Shown here in pieces: positions 1 through 9,743 of a stretch of DNA of 64,000 nt. The translations under genes were made by a program, and so were the position numbers. Each line of letters begins with the position of its first letter. Position 1 is the stretch's first letter. The notes below the pieces were generated by a model. That model was not told the DNA's origin, did not search any database, and saw only the letters and a list, made by a program, of their open reading frames with translations. Origin of the DNA: Opitutaceae bacterium (GTDB lineage: Bacteria > Verrucomicrobiota > Verrucomicrobiia > Opitutales > Opitutaceae); the NCBI GenBank assembly GCA_003151495.1, contig PLXR01000147.1:1-64000 (forward strand). Reading direction: 5' to 3'.

Positions 1-634
1 TCTCAAGGTCGCGCATTTCACCGACCAGGATGATGTCCGGGTCCTGGCGCAGGGCGCGGCGGATGGCCTCGGAGAAGCTCGGCACGTCGACATGCACCTC
101 GCGCTGCGTGACGACGCAGCGCTTGTGGTTGTGGTAGTACTCGATCGGGTCCTCGATCGTGATGATGTGGCCGTCCCGGTTCTCGTTAACGTAGTTGATC
201 ATCGACGCCAGGGTCGTCGACTTGCCCGAGCCCGTGGGGCCGGTCACGAGGATCAGCCCGCGCGGCCGGTAGAGGAGCTCCCTGATCCTGTCGGGCATGC
301 CGATGTCTCGCAGGCCGAACATCCGGTTCGGGATCTGGCGGAGCACCATGCCGTAGTTGCCCTTCGACTTCATGACCGACACGCGGAACCTCGCCTTGTC
401 CATGTACGCGAACCCGAAGTCGGCGCCACCGTTGAGCTTCGTGCTCTGGATGTGCACGTCGGGGGTGATGGAGAGCATCAGCTTCTCGGTGTCGATCGGC
501 TGGAGCGCCGGCCCGTCGATCGGCGTCATGCTGCCCGAGAGCCGCAGCGTCGGGGGCTGTCCCACCTGAAGATGGAGGTCGGAGGCGTTTTGCTCGAAAA
601 CGAGTTCGAGCAGTTCGTTCATCTCGTAGCTCAT
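1..634 (-). CDS. pilT: Type IV pilus twitching motility ATPase PilT (3' end cut by window edge)
   Basis: Reverse-strand translation from ATG at 634: [34 protein letters not shown]...[43 protein letters not shown]...CVVTQREV...[18 protein letters not shown]; Walker A, Asp box and Walker B motifs. Confidence 0.93.
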   Translation of the reverse strand, partial: MSYEMNELLELVFEQNASDLHLQVGQPPTLRLSGSMTPIDGPALQPIDTEKLMLSITPDVHIQSTKLNGGADFGFAYMDKARFRVSVMKSKGNYGMVLRQIPNRMFGLRDIGMPDRIRELLYRPRGLILVTGPTGSGKSTTLASMINYVNENRDGHIITIEDPIEYYHNHKRCVVTQREVHVDVPSFSEAIRRALRQDPDIILVGEMRDLE

Positions 635-654
635 GGTGGACCGTGGAGGGTTGG

Positions 655-2505
655 CTACTGTCGGCTTAGGCTCAGGAGGAATTCAGCGTTGGATTTGGTC
701 TTCTTCAAGCGCTGAATCAACATTTCCATGGACTCGATGGGGCCCAGGCCCTGCATCGCGCGCCTCAGGCCGTAGATCCGCTGGAGCTCCTCGGGGTGGT
801 AGATGAGCTCCTCCTTGCGGGTCCCCGACCGGTCGATGTTGATCGCGGGGAATATCCGGCGCTCGACGAGGCCGCGGTCCAGGTGGAGCTCCATGTTGCC
901 GGTGCCCTTGAACTCCTCGAAGATGATCTCGTCGGCCCTGCTTCCCGTGTCGACGAGCGCCGTCCCGATGATCGTGAGGCTCCCGGCGCCCTCGATGTTG
1001 CGGGCCGCGCCGAAGAACCGCTTGGGCTTCTGGAGCGCGTTCGACTCGAGGCCCCCGGACATGATCTTGCCCGAGCTGGAGGCGAGCGCGTTGTAGGCGC
1101 GGGCCAGGCGCGTGATCGAGTCCAGGAGGATGACGACGTGCTCCCCCTGCTCCACGAGGCGCCGGGCCTTCTCGCCCACCATCTCGGCCGCGTGGACATG
1201 GCTCTCCGGGGCCTCGTCAAAGGTGGACGACACGACCTCCCCCTTGGTGTGGCGCCTGAAGTCGGTGACCTCCTCCGGGCGCTCGTCGACGAGGAGGAGG
1301 ATCAGCTTCGCGAACGGGCTGTTCTCGGAGATCGAGTTGGCGATGTTCTGCAGGAGGATCGTCTTGCCGGTGCGCGGCGGCGCCACGATAAGACCGCGCT
1401 GGCCGAAGCCGATCGGCGTCAGGATGTCGACCGCGCGCATCGAGACATCCTTCTGGATGTCGACGTCCTCGAGCAGGATCCTCTTCAGGGGATAGTACGG
1501 CACGAGCTCCTCGAAGGGCGTGACCTTGGAGATCTCCTCGGGCTCCTTGCCCATCACGCTGTCGATCCGGATCACCGAGGGGCAGCGCTCGCCGTCGCGC
1601 GGCGGCTGGATCAGCACGTCCACCTGGTGGCCGCGCCTCAGGCCGTAGCGCCGGACAAGGCTCTCGGGGAGGTAGGCGTCCTCGGGATAGAGCCTGTAGT
1701 TCACCTTCTCGTGAACGATGAAGAAGCCCTGGTCGGTCTGGTCGACGTAGCCCCTGTCCGCGAGCCCGCGGCGCTCCTCTGTCGCCTTCGCGAAGATCTG
1801 GGGGAGGAGCTGGAGCCTGTTGGGGGCGCCCTCGAACGGGACCTTCAGCTCGCGGGCGAAGGCCACGAGCTCGGCCAGCGTCAGACCGTAGAGGTGGTCG
1901 AGATAGAGCGGCTCTGCCTTGCCCGAGGAGATCTCCTTGGCGAGCGCGTCGAGCGCCGCCACGTCCGCGAAGCGGGCGGGATCGGGCAGGTCCCCGTAGA
2001 CCGGCGGCGGGGCCGGCGGCGGAGGCTGCTGGGGGTAGCGGGGCGCATTGCCCCCCCCTCCGCCCTGGCCTCCGGGCTGCCACTGGCCGCCGCCGTGCCG
2101 GCCGCGCTTGCGCTTGTTGCGTTTCCAGGAATTGCGGTCCTGCCACTCGCGGCCCCCGCCGCCCTGGCCTCCCTGCCCGCCCTGGCGGCCGTCGTTCTGG
2201 CCCCCTTCGCCCTGGCGCTCACTGCCGCCCCCCTGGCCCGAGGGTCCGCCCTGCTCGTCGCCGCCCACGTCGCGGGGGCCGTTGCTCCCGGACGGCTCCG
2301 AGGGGGGCGCCGATGCGGGCTCAGCCTGGGCCTCGGGCCTTCTATCCGGGACAAAAACCTCCTTCTTCGACTCCCCTGCCTCCTCCCTCGCCACGGCAGT
2401 TTCGGCGTCGGCCTTGCGCGCGCGCGGCCGTCCGCGCTTGGCGGGCTTCGCCGCACCCTCATCGGGTGCGGACGTGTCGTCGTCGGTCTTGGGAGGAATG
2501 GACAT
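655..2505 (-). CDS. rho: Transcription termination factor Rho with long Gly/Gln/Arg-rich N-terminal insert
   Basis: Rho core motifs: [145 protein letters not shown]. Confidence 0.97.
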   Translation of the reverse strand: MSIPPKTDDDTSAPDEGAAKPAKRGRPRARKADAETAVAREEAGESKKEVFVPDRRPEAQAEPASAPPSEPSGSNGPRDVGGDEQGGPSGQGGGSERQGEGGQNDGRQGGQGGQGGGGREWQDRNSWKRNKRKRGRHGGGQWQPGGQGGGGGNAPRYPQQPPPPAPPPVYGDLPDPARFADVAALDALAKEISSGKAEPLYLDHLYGLTLAELVAFARELKVPFEGAPNRLQLLPQIFAKATEERRGLADRGYVDQTDQGFFIVHEKVNYRLYPEDAYLPESLVRRYGLRRGHQVDVLIQPPRDGERCPSVIRIDSVMGKEPEEISKVTPFEELVPYYPLKRILLEDVDIQKDVSMRAVDILTPIGFGQRGLIVAPPRTGKTILLQNIANSISENSPFAKLILLLVDERPEEVTDFRRHTKGEVVSSTFDEAPESHVHAAEMVGEKARRLVEQGEHVVILLDSITRLARAYNALASSSGKIMSGGLESNALQKPKRFFGAARNIEGAGSLTIIGTALVDTGSRADEIIFEEFKGTGNMELHLDRGLVERRIFPAINIDRSGTRKEELIYHPEELQRIYGLRRAMQGLGPIESMEMLIQRLKKTKSNAEFLLSLSRQ

Positions 2506-3115
2506 CAGGGTTTTCTTTGAAGGGGGCGCCTGCCTTGGCTTGGACGAGGGAGTCCACGATGCGGTCGACCTGGGACTTGAGGAACCCGGTTGAACCGTCG
2601 TTCCATAGGACTAGATCGGACAGCTCGATCTTCCGAGCCAGTGGCAATTGCTTAGATATGCGTTGCTCGGCGAGCGCTCGGTCCAAACCGCGCTGCTCCA
2701 AACGGGCGAGTTGCGAACGCGAATCACACGCTACGCAGAGGGTGAAATCAAACCAATTCTCCATGCCCTTCTCAAAGAGGAGGGGCACTTCCACGAGCCA
2801 GGAAGCGCCCGCTCCCTCGCGAAGCGTCGAGCGCAGGAGGTCAAAATAGATCGGATGCGTAAGTTCCTCAAGCCAAATGCGTTCTGAGTCATCCGAAAAC
2901 ACGATCACCCCCAGAGCGGGCCGGTCGACCTGCCCGTCCGGAAGGAAGACGCCGCCGCCGAAATGCTCCCGGATTGCGGCGGTCACCTTCGGCTGGGGCA
3001 GGACGTGCTCGCGGACGACCAGGTCCGAGTCGACATGGCGGAAGCCCCGCTCGGCAAAAAGCTTCGCCGCCGTCGACTTGCCGCAGCCCAGGGAGCCCGT
3101 GAGTCCTAAGATCAT
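2459..3115 (-). CDS. coaE: Dephospho-CoA kinase
   Basis: [39 protein letters not shown]... P-loop and CoaE DxD region; 3' end overlaps rho start by 47 nt. The ORF track start at 3133 is also possible. Confidence 0.9.
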   Translation of the reverse strand: MILGLTGSLGCGKSTAAKLFAERGFRHVDSDLVVREHVLPQPKVTAAIREHFGGGVFLPDGQVDRPALGVIVFSDDSERIWLEELTHPIYFDLLRSTLREGAGASWLVEVPLLFEKGMENWFDFTLCVACDSRSQLARLEQRGLDRALAEQRISKQLPLARKIELSDLVLWNDGSTGFLKSQVDRIVDSLVQAKAGAPFKENPDVHSSQDRRRHVRTR

Positions 3116-3207
3116 GGCAGGGGCATCCAACACGGAAACGCCTCGGGTTCAACCACCGCCTGATGAATTCCGGTGACAGGAGCGGATCGCGGACCGGGGA
3201 CCCGGAA

Positions 3208-3996
3208 TCAGGTTGGGGCGACGCTTTCCCCCCTGTGCCTCCAGATGAGCGAAGCCAGCCGCTCGACACCCTTCACCTTTGCCGAAAATCCGACGGGATC
3301 GCCCTTGAATCGGAAGAGCCAGCCTAGGGCCAGGCGATCCGCCCAGACGGGAATCGCGGTCTGGCGCCCGGAAAGGAACGCAATCGCTCCCCCGATGCAG
3401 AGGATGGTGGGCCTATATCCCAGGTGCCTGCGGAGGTCCCACCCCAGCCTCTCCTGGACCCCTCCGCTGAGGCAAATCGCCACGCACCCGGGCCGCCTGG
3501 CGCGAATGGCCTCGATCAGGCGCGGGTCCGAGATGGGCCCCTCTCGCGGGTACATGGGCGCCACGTAGGCGTCCTCCCCGCCCACGGCGTAGCCCTGGCT
3601 CCTGATCCACGCGAGGTTGACCTCCGAGTCCTCCATTGAGGGCATCACCCAGAAGGTCTCCCCCTTGCCCCGGAACCGCCCGCTTTCAAAGAGCCCCCGC
3701 AGGAGCCTCAGGCCGGAAATTCTCTGGATCCGCTCGCCCGTGGCGATGAGCCACAAAAGGACCATGAATCCGCTGTCGGTGATGGCCAAGTCCGCACCCT
3801 CGACCGCCTCCCGGTGCGCGGGGTCCTCCTCGAGGCGCACCATGACCGGGGCCGACGGGGCGACGATAAGCCCCCCTGCGTCCACCAGATCGAGAAGGCC
3901 CTCGAGGTCCGCGACATAGAAGTTCACCCCGAGAATCTTCCGGAAGTTGTCCCGCACGCGGCGATACCATAGGAAGACCAAACCCCGATAAAGCAA
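3208..3996 (-). CDS. WecG/TagA/CpsF family glycosyltransferase
   Basis: Family-type sequence: SAPVMVRLEEDPAHREAVEGADLAITDSGFM ... ILCIGGAIAFLSGRQTAIPVWADRLALGWLFR. Confidence 0.75.
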   Translation of the reverse strand: MLYRGLVFLWYRRVRDNFRKILGVNFYVADLEGLLDLVDAGGLIVAPSAPVMVRLEEDPAHREAVEGADLAITDSGFMVLLWLIATGERIQRISGLRLLRGLFESGRFRGKGETFWVMPSMEDSEVNLAWIRSQGYAVGGEDAYVAPMYPREGPISDPRLIEAIRARRPGCVAICLSGGVQERLGWDLRRHLGYRPTILCIGGAIAFLSGRQTAIPVWADRLALGWLFRFKGDPVGFSAKVKGVERLASLIWRHRGESVAPT

Positions 3997-4059
3997 AATG
4001 GGAGCACTCGCTGCTTGACGATGGGCCCCAAATTTGAAGCTTTCTACGCTCCGCGGTAC

Positions 4060-4134
4060 GCCCTCATCGTCTAGCGGCTAGGACAGCGGGTTCTCAACTC
4101 GTTAACCGGGGTTCGATTCCCCGTGAGGGCGCCA
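4060..4134 (+). tRNA. tRNA-Glu (anticodon CTC), CCA encoded
   Basis: GCCCTCA acceptor arm pairs with TGAGGGC; anticodon loop TTCTCAA (CTC); T-arm CCGGGGTTCGATTCCCCG; 3' GCCA. Confidence 0.95.
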
Positions 4135-4147
4135 TCGCCTCCTAAGG

Positions 4148-6358
4148 CTAGGCAGCAACCGGAGCCGCGGCCTTCGGCAGGAACACCCGGAAGGTGCTGC
4201 CCTTCCCCGGGGAGCTCTCGACCTCGATCCAGCCCCCGTGCTGCTTCACGATCCCATGCACGGTCGCAAGCCCGAGTCCCAGGCCCCCGCCCACACCCTT
4301 GGTGGTGAAGAAGGGCTCGAACAGGTGGGCCTTTACCGAGCTGTCCATCCCGCACCCGTTGTCCTGGAAGCTCAGCCGGACGAGGGGCCCCTTCGCATCC
4401 GCGGCATCGGCCGGGGGCGCGACCTCGGTGACCTCGATGATAAGGCATCCTCCCGCGGTCATCGCGTCCCGCGCGTTCGAGCAGAGGCTCAGGATCACCT
4501 GGTCGATCAGGCCCGCGTCCGCCTCCACCCATTGCTCCTGGGAACCGCGCGTCACGTAGAGCTGGATGCCCTCGCCGAGAAGCCTCGCGATCTCCGGCTG
4601 CAGGCGCCCCAGGGATTCCCTTAGGTTAACGGAGCCCTTGCTGAGGTACTGCTGCTGGGCGAACATCACGAGCTTCTTGGTCAGCTCGGCCGTCCGCTTC
4701 GCCTCCTTCTCCAGGGACTGGAGCTCGGCGAGCACATCCGAGGGCAGGTCGCGGTTCTCCTGGAGGAACGTGAGCCGCATCATGCTTGCCATCAGGATGT
4801 TGTTGAAATTGTGGGCGATCCCCCCGACCAGGTGGCCGATGGCCTCGAGCTTCTGGTTCTGCCGCATCTTCTCCTCGAGCGAGACCCGGTCGGTGATGTC
4901 CCGGGAATTGATCACGAGGCCCCCAACCGAGGACTCTCCGAGCAGGTTGCTGCCCACGGTCTCGAAGTGCCTGTAGGTCCCGTCCGCGTGGCGGAGCCTC
5001 CACTGGGTCGACTCCGCGGGCTTCGACGAGGCGAGCACCCGGTCCAGGAACTCGGTCCCGGCCGCGAGGTCGTCGGGATGCACGAGGGAGAGCAGGCGCA
5101 GCCCGGTGATCGCGCCCGGGGCCCTTCCCAGCGCCCCCGAGGAGGCCGGGCTCGCGAAGCGGATGACAAAGCCCGTGTCGACCACCATGATGACATCGGA
5201 GGAGTTGTGGACAAGGGCCTCGAAGCGGGCGCGGCTCTTGCGCTCGATCTCGTGCGTCATCCACCGGGCGCTGTCGCGGATGAAGTACGTCTCCCGCACC
5301 GAGAGGATCACGAAGAGGAGGCCCAGGCTCCAGAAGATCGGGGTGACCGCGGCCTGCGCGAGATGGCCCCTGACCGCGAACAGGACGAGCCAGCCGCTAA
5401 CGACCACGACCGTGATGATCGGCAGCGGGCTCGACGCGGCGGGCTGCGCCGCCTCGGGGCGCGCCAGAGCGTCGGTCCCCATGCGGCCCGCCGAGAGGAA
5501 GAACGCGGCTATCGAGAGCGTGTTGAAGACATTGGTCCAGTTCACCGGCCCCCGGGCGAGGAAACCCTGGACGCTGTCGAGCAGGTACAGGAGGTCGGCC
5601 AGCCAGCTTATGCTGATCGCGACCACGAGGAGCCCGAACGCGCGCCTAGAGGGCAGCGGATTGCGCGTGAGGAGCGCGAAGTTGAGCGCCGTGATCCCCC
5701 CGAAGGTCACCACCGGATAGACGACGTCCATCACGCCCTCGACGCCTGCCGCCGTGGGCAGTGCGGGGGCGACCGCGAAGAACCAGAGCGGAAGCCCCAC
5801 GCCGGCGGCAAAGACGGCCCCGTCTACGGCGAGGCGGCCGGGGCCGATTGAGGTTCTCTCCACCCTGGGCATGCACAGGAGGCCCGCAAGGATCGCGGGA
5901 TACGTGGCGATGAACAGGGCATCGGACAGGTTGAAGGGCGCGTTGCTGTCGGGATAGAGGAACGCGTGCGCCAGGACGAAGAGGCCGCCAAGCCCGTCCA
6001 GGACCATGGCCCAGGTGATCCATTTCAGGCCCGCACGGAACCTGTCCGGGAGGTCCCTGCGCCTGGCCGACCTTCGGAACGCGTCTGCGGCGCCGAAGTA
6101 GAGGACCGTGATGCAGAGGACCCCAAACCGGCGGTTGGAGACGGAGTGCGCGGGCGCGCTCAGGAGCCACGCGATCAGGGCGCCGCACAGGAGGACCCAG
6201 CCGCGGTTTCCCGCCAGGAATGCCCGGCGCAGCGCACCGCCGCCCGGGGAGAGATCATGGGCTTGGGTGTCTATGGGAGAATCCGTCGGGATCGGGACCG
6301 CCCTCGGCCCCGAACGCAGGGACGCCCGAGGTTGGGGCTGCGGGCCCCGGTTGTCCAT
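4148..6358 (-). CDS. Membrane PAS sensor histidine kinase
   Basis: Multi-TM N-terminus, PAS (FEALVHNSSDVIMVVDTGFVIRFASPASSGALG), H-box KLEAIGHLVGGIAHNFNNILMA, HATPase (QVILSLCSNARDAM, DNGCGMD, FFTTKGVGGGLGLGLATVHGIVKQHGG). Confidence 0.92.
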   Translation of the reverse strand: MDNRGPQPQPRASLRSGPRAVPIPTDSPIDTQAHDLSPGGGALRRAFLAGNRGWVLLCGALIAWLLSAPAHSVSNRRFGVLCITVLYFGAADAFRRSARRRDLPDRFRAGLKWITWAMVLDGLGGLFVLAHAFLYPDSNAPFNLSDALFIATYPAILAGLLCMPRVERTSIGPGRLAVDGAVFAAGVGLPLWFFAVAPALPTAAGVEGVMDVVYPVVTFGGITALNFALLTRNPLPSRRAFGLLVVAISISWLADLLYLLDSVQGFLARGPVNWTNVFNTLSIAAFFLSAGRMGTDALARPEAAQPAASSPLPIITVVVVSGWLVLFAVRGHLAQAAVTPIFWSLGLLFVILSVRETYFIRDSARWMTHEIERKSRARFEALVHNSSDVIMVVDTGFVIRFASPASSGALGRAPGAITGLRLLSLVHPDDLAAGTEFLDRVLASSKPAESTQWRLRHADGTYRHFETVGSNLLGESSVGGLVINSRDITDRVSLEEKMRQNQKLEAIGHLVGGIAHNFNNILMASMMRLTFLQENRDLPSDVLAELQSLEKEAKRTAELTKKLVMFAQQQYLSKGSVNLRESLGRLQPEIARLLGEGIQLYVTRGSQEQWVEADAGLIDQVILSLCSNARDAMTAGGCLIIEVTEVAPPADAADAKGPLVRLSFQDNGCGMDSSVKAHLFEPFFTTKGVGGGLGLGLATVHGIVKQHGGWIEVESSPGKGSTFRVFLPKAAAPVAA

Positions 6359-6380
6359 CCCCGGCGAAGGGCGCCAAAGC

Positions 6381-6791
6381 CTAGGCCTCCTTCACGGGCA
6401 GGTCGTCCGTCCTGGTGGCGATTGCGTCAAAGGCCTCCGAAAGCTGCCGGAGCACCTCGGACTTCGGGCCGTACTTGAGCACGTAGGCGCGGGCCCCGAG
6501 CTCCACCGCGCGGTTCACGGTCCTTACGGTGCTCTGGGCAGAGACCACGATGACCGGCATCTTCGGGTGCTCCGCCTGCAGCTTCTCAAGGACGTGCAGC
6601 CCGTCGACCTGAGGGATGTTGAGGTCGAGCAGCACGACATCGGGTCCGCGCGCCTTGGCCTGCTGGATCGCTGTCTCCCCGTCGGGCGCGTCCCACACCG
6701 TGGACACGCCCAGCTGCCTCACGAGGGCGCTCAGCAGCACGACGACGTGCGGCTCGTCGTCCACGATGAGAGCGCTGGTGGGACGTGGCAT
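6381..6791 (-). CDS. Single-domain response regulator (REC)
   Basis: ALIVDDEPHVV...DVVLLDLNIPQVDGLHVLEKL...VIVVSAQST...GARAYVLKYGPKSEV; directly upstream of the histidine kinase. Confidence 0.93.
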   Translation of the reverse strand: MPRPTSALIVDDEPHVVVLLSALVRQLGVSTVWDAPDGETAIQQAKARGPDVVLLDLNIPQVDGLHVLEKLQAEHPKMPVIVVSAQSTVRTVNRAVELGARAYVLKYGPKSEVLRQLSEAFDAIATRTDDLPVKEA

Positions 6792-6824
6792 GGCTTGGAG
6801 GATCGCCGGACTCTCGCGCGCTTC

Positions 6825-7754
6825 CTAGGGCGCGGCCAGTTCGCCGACCTTGGTTGCGGTGCCCGCTGGATGCTTGCCCTCATGGGACGGCCTCGCCCGC
6901 TCGATCGCCGCCTGGAGCTTGTCCAGCTCGGCCTCGGTGGCGTAATGCCCCCCCTTCAGGAGAGCCGTCCCTATGAGCGCCGCGTTGAACCCGTACTTTG
7001 CGAGGATCCCGTCGATGTTCGAGGCCGTGACCCCGCTTTCGGCGACCTTGAGGCACTCGGCCGGCAGCCTCGCCGCCAGCCTCCCGTAGAGGTCGAACGT
7101 GGAGAGGTCCACGGTGACGTCCTTCCTGACCTTCCTAGCTATCTGCGACCAGAAGAACCTCTTGTCGCTCCCGAATTTCCGGGAGTTGATCCCGCAAATC
7201 CGCACCGACTCCGGCAGGATCTCCAGTTCCGCCTCGGTGTGGACCTCGCACAGGACGTCCATCCCGAGGCCGACCGCGAGGTCGTGCAGGTCGGCGAACT
7301 CCCTCGGGTCCGTCACCACATTCGTCATGAGGAGGATCGCGTCCGCTCCCACGTGGCGCGAGTAGTAGACCTCGTACTCGCTGAATATGAAGTCCTTCCT
7401 GAGGACCGGCTTCCGGGTCTCGCGGTGGATCAGCCTCAGGAGCTGGGGCGTCCCCCCGAAATAGGCCTGCTGCGTGAGCACGGAGATTGCGCTCACGGCG
7501 GGATGCCTGTCGTAGATCTTGTGCGCCCGGAGCGCGTCGGCCTCGGCGAACGCGGCCATGCGCCCCATGCTGGGCGACCTCTGCTTCACCTCGGCGATGA
7601 TGCTGAAGTCCCGGGAACGCAGGGCCCGCGCGAACCCGCGGGTCGGCCCGGCGTCGCGCATCCTCGTCTTCAGGGACTTGAGCGAGTCCTTCAGCCGCCT
7701 CGCCTCGGACTCGGTCCGGGTCGCGTCAACGATTTCCTTGAAGCTCAGTGCCAT
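6825..7754 (-). CDS. trpC: Indole-3-glycerol phosphate synthase (orphan, away from other trp genes)
   Basis: IIAEVKQRSPSMG, KPVLRKDFIFSEYEVYYSRHVGADAILL, CEVHTEAELE, ICGINSRKF, VAESGV, ALIGTALLKG; TrpC barrel motifs present. Confidence 0.85.
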   Translation of the reverse strand: MALSFKEIVDATRTESEARRLKDSLKSLKTRMRDAGPTRGFARALRSRDFSIIAEVKQRSPSMGRMAAFAEADALRAHKIYDRHPAVSAISVLTQQAYFGGTPQLLRLIHRETRKPVLRKDFIFSEYEVYYSRHVGADAILLMTNVVTDPREFADLHDLAVGLGMDVLCEVHTEAELEILPESVRICGINSRKFGSDKRFFWSQIARKVRKDVTVDLSTFDLYGRLAARLPAECLKVAESGVTASNIDGILAKYGFNAALIGTALLKGGHYATEAELDKLQAAIERARPSHEGKHPAGTATKVGELAAP

Positions 7755-7850
7755 GGCGGTCGCGTGTGAAGTTCTATGGTTTTCCGGGTGCGGTTGCTAT
7801 CGGGACAATCATGACCCGGGGCGCCCGCGAAATCAATGCCGCGGGCTCAC

Positions 7851-8237
7851 TCACCCCTTGAGGGACTTCAAGGCCTCCTCCAGGGAGTCGAAGGTCGCGA
7901 TCGGGACCTTCCCGCGGTAGTGGACGATCGACAGGATGTTGACGCCGATGTCCTTGGCGGGGTCCGGGATCACCCGCACCACGGTGCCCACCTTGCTCGC
8001 CCTGCAGAGGTCCATGATCCGCCCCAGGATGGGGGCGCAGTCCAGCTCCATGAGGTCGAGTTCGCTCATGTCCGCGAGGATCGTGAATCCCGGCTTGAGC
8101 TGGCTGAGGAGGCCCTCGAAGTGGCCGAATGCCTCCCTGAACCGGGGCTCGGTCATGTGGCCCCGGTAATGGGTCCTAAGCAGGTTGCGCGGGGCGTCGA
8201 TTTCGGCCTCGAAGATGGGCTTCGCTTCCATGGGCAT
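7851..8237 (-). CDS. Hypothetical protein, possible STAS/SpoIIAA-like fold
   Basis: 128 aa: LRTHYRGHMTEPRFREAFGHFEGLLSQLKPGFTILADMSELDLMELDCAPILGRIMDLCRASKVGTVVRVIPDP; pattern resembles STAS-like proteins. Confidence 0.55.
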   Translation of the reverse strand: MPMEAKPIFEAEIDAPRNLLRTHYRGHMTEPRFREAFGHFEGLLSQLKPGFTILADMSELDLMELDCAPILGRIMDLCRASKVGTVVRVIPDPAKDIGVNILSIVHYRGKVPIATFDSLEEALKSLKG

Positions 8238-8246
8238 GCAGTATCT

Positions 8247-9218
8247 TCACGCGCCTCCCGGGGTCCACAATCCCTTTCGTGCCCGCAGCGCCGCGTAGGA
8301 AGGGCGCCCCTCGGCGAGGGACTCGACCTCGGCAAGCCCCGGCGGGTCGAGCGCCATCGGGAACCGCATGCAGACGGCCGCCGCGGTCGCCGAGGCGAAG
8401 GCCACGATCCCCGCGTCGTCCCTTCCCGAGAGGATCCCATGGATGACCCCCGCGCGGAAGGTGTCCCCGGCGCCGAGGGTGCTTTTGACCTCGACCTTGT
8501 GGGGGGCGAGGCTGCGGATGGCGCCGCTTCCGCGGGCGTACAGTATTTCCGCGGCTCCAAAGGTGAAGATCACCAGGCCCGGTCCCGCCTTGGCGTAGCG
8601 CCCCATGGCCTCGCGGGGGTCCTCGCCAGGGAATTGGCTCCTCAGGTATTCCCCGGAGACGACCGTGGCCGCGGCGCCCCGGTGCAGCGGGCTTCCCGGG
8701 GGGCAGTCGATCGTGACCCACCGCTTGCCCTTCTCCGCGCAGATCTCGGCAACCCGGTCGGACTCGGCGCCGAAGAAGGGATCGACCCCCACGATCTCGG
8801 CCGAGGCGATGGCGACCGGGTCAGGGGCGGACCAGCGTTTGGGCCCGCTGAAATATGCCCCGAATGTCCCGAACACCGTCCGAGTCTTCCCGCCGACCAG
8901 GACGAGGTCGCAGACCCCGTCGAACCCCGGGTCGTAGTGCAGGCCGGAGCAGTCGATACCGCGGGGACCGAGGAACGAGAGCACGCCTTCGCGCGTCTTC
9001 CGGCCGAGGAAAGGCCCTCCCACGCCCACGGCGTGGCCCCAGTGGGCCAGGACAAGCGCCGAGTTGCCAGTCTCCCCACCGGGGACCTGGTGGGTCTCCG
9101 CGATCTCGCGGTAGCTGTCCGCCTCCGGGTATTCGCCGGCCAGCCGGTGGATCGTCGAATGGACGATCATGCCGTAGAGGTAGATGGGGGCCGCTCGGGC
9201 GGCCTTGTCGGATGTCAC
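8247..9218 (-). CDS. PfkB-family carbohydrate kinase
   Basis: GGETGNSALVLAHWG... and C-terminal STLGAGDTFRAGVIHGIL PfkB signature. Confidence 0.85.
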   Translation of the reverse strand: MTSDKAARAAPIYLYGMIVHSTIHRLAGEYPEADSYREIAETHQVPGGETGNSALVLAHWGHAVGVGGPFLGRKTREGVLSFLGPRGIDCSGLHYDPGFDGVCDLVLVGGKTRTVFGTFGAYFSGPKRWSAPDPVAIASAEIVGVDPFFGAESDRVAEICAEKGKRWVTIDCPPGSPLHRGAAATVVSGEYLRSQFPGEDPREAMGRYAKAGPGLVIFTFGAAEILYARGSGAIRSLAPHKVEVKSTLGAGDTFRAGVIHGILSGRDDAGIVAFASATAAAVCMRFPMALDPPGLAEVESLAEGRPSYAALRARKGLWTPGGA

Positions 9219-9289
9219 GGGAATCGGGGTTGGGAGCCCCCGACGCCTAGCCGCGTTCGGGCCCGGCTACAAGCGCGCCGGCAGCTCCC

Positions 9290-9481
9290 CTACTCGTCGG
9301 CATACCAGAGCCGGGCCTTCGGCCATGCGACGGGATTTGGCGCCGGCACGGCGACCGCGGACGCCTGGGCGCGCCGCCGCGCGGCGCCCGCCTTCCCAAG
9401 GATCGAATAGGCCATATGAAGAGGGATCCCGCGCTGCGCTGATATCGACCTGGCCCGGTCATGGATTGAGGGCCAGATCAT
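9290..9481 (-). CDS. Small hypothetical protein
   Basis: 63 aa ORF MIWPSIHDRARSISAQRGIPLHMAYSILGKAGAARRRAQ...; fills an otherwise empty intergenic region; no family recognised. Confidence 0.35.
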   Translation of the reverse strand: MIWPSIHDRARSISAQRGIPLHMAYSILGKAGAARRRAQASAVAVPAPNPVAWPKARLWYADE

Positions 9482-9743
9482 CGGAACGAAATTCTCGGTG
9501 GCGTGTGCATTTTGGGCTGCTGCGCTCCAGGCCCCATTCAGGGTCCCCGGCCGTCTCCTACTTGGACACCCATCGGACCAAACTGTGCCCGGTGAAGGGG
9601 ATTTTGGCGCCGCGGTGCTGGCGCCCGTTGGCCAAGGAGCTACGTAATCACCGAGGCGCTAATGGCGTGGCCTGTTGCACCCCGGTTCGGTTGGAGTTAA
9701 GTCGCTCAAAATAGGACCGATAGACAAGTACGCCCCCTGTGCC

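Noticed and set aside
796-2520. Long plus-strand ORF opposite rho (574 aa)
   Set aside because: Antisense shadow of rho in high-GC DNA; no protein family and Arg/Ala/Gly/Leu-rich composition.
6108-7769. 553-aa plus-strand ORF
   Set aside because: Shadow of histidine kinase, response regulator and trpC on the minus strand.
7836-9410. 524-aa plus-strand ORF
   Set aside because: Shadow of STAS-like and PfkB genes.
9606-9625. GGCGCC...GGCGCC dyad near 9.6 kb
   Set aside because: Each arm is itself a 6-bp palindrome and common by chance at this GC; not strong enough to call.
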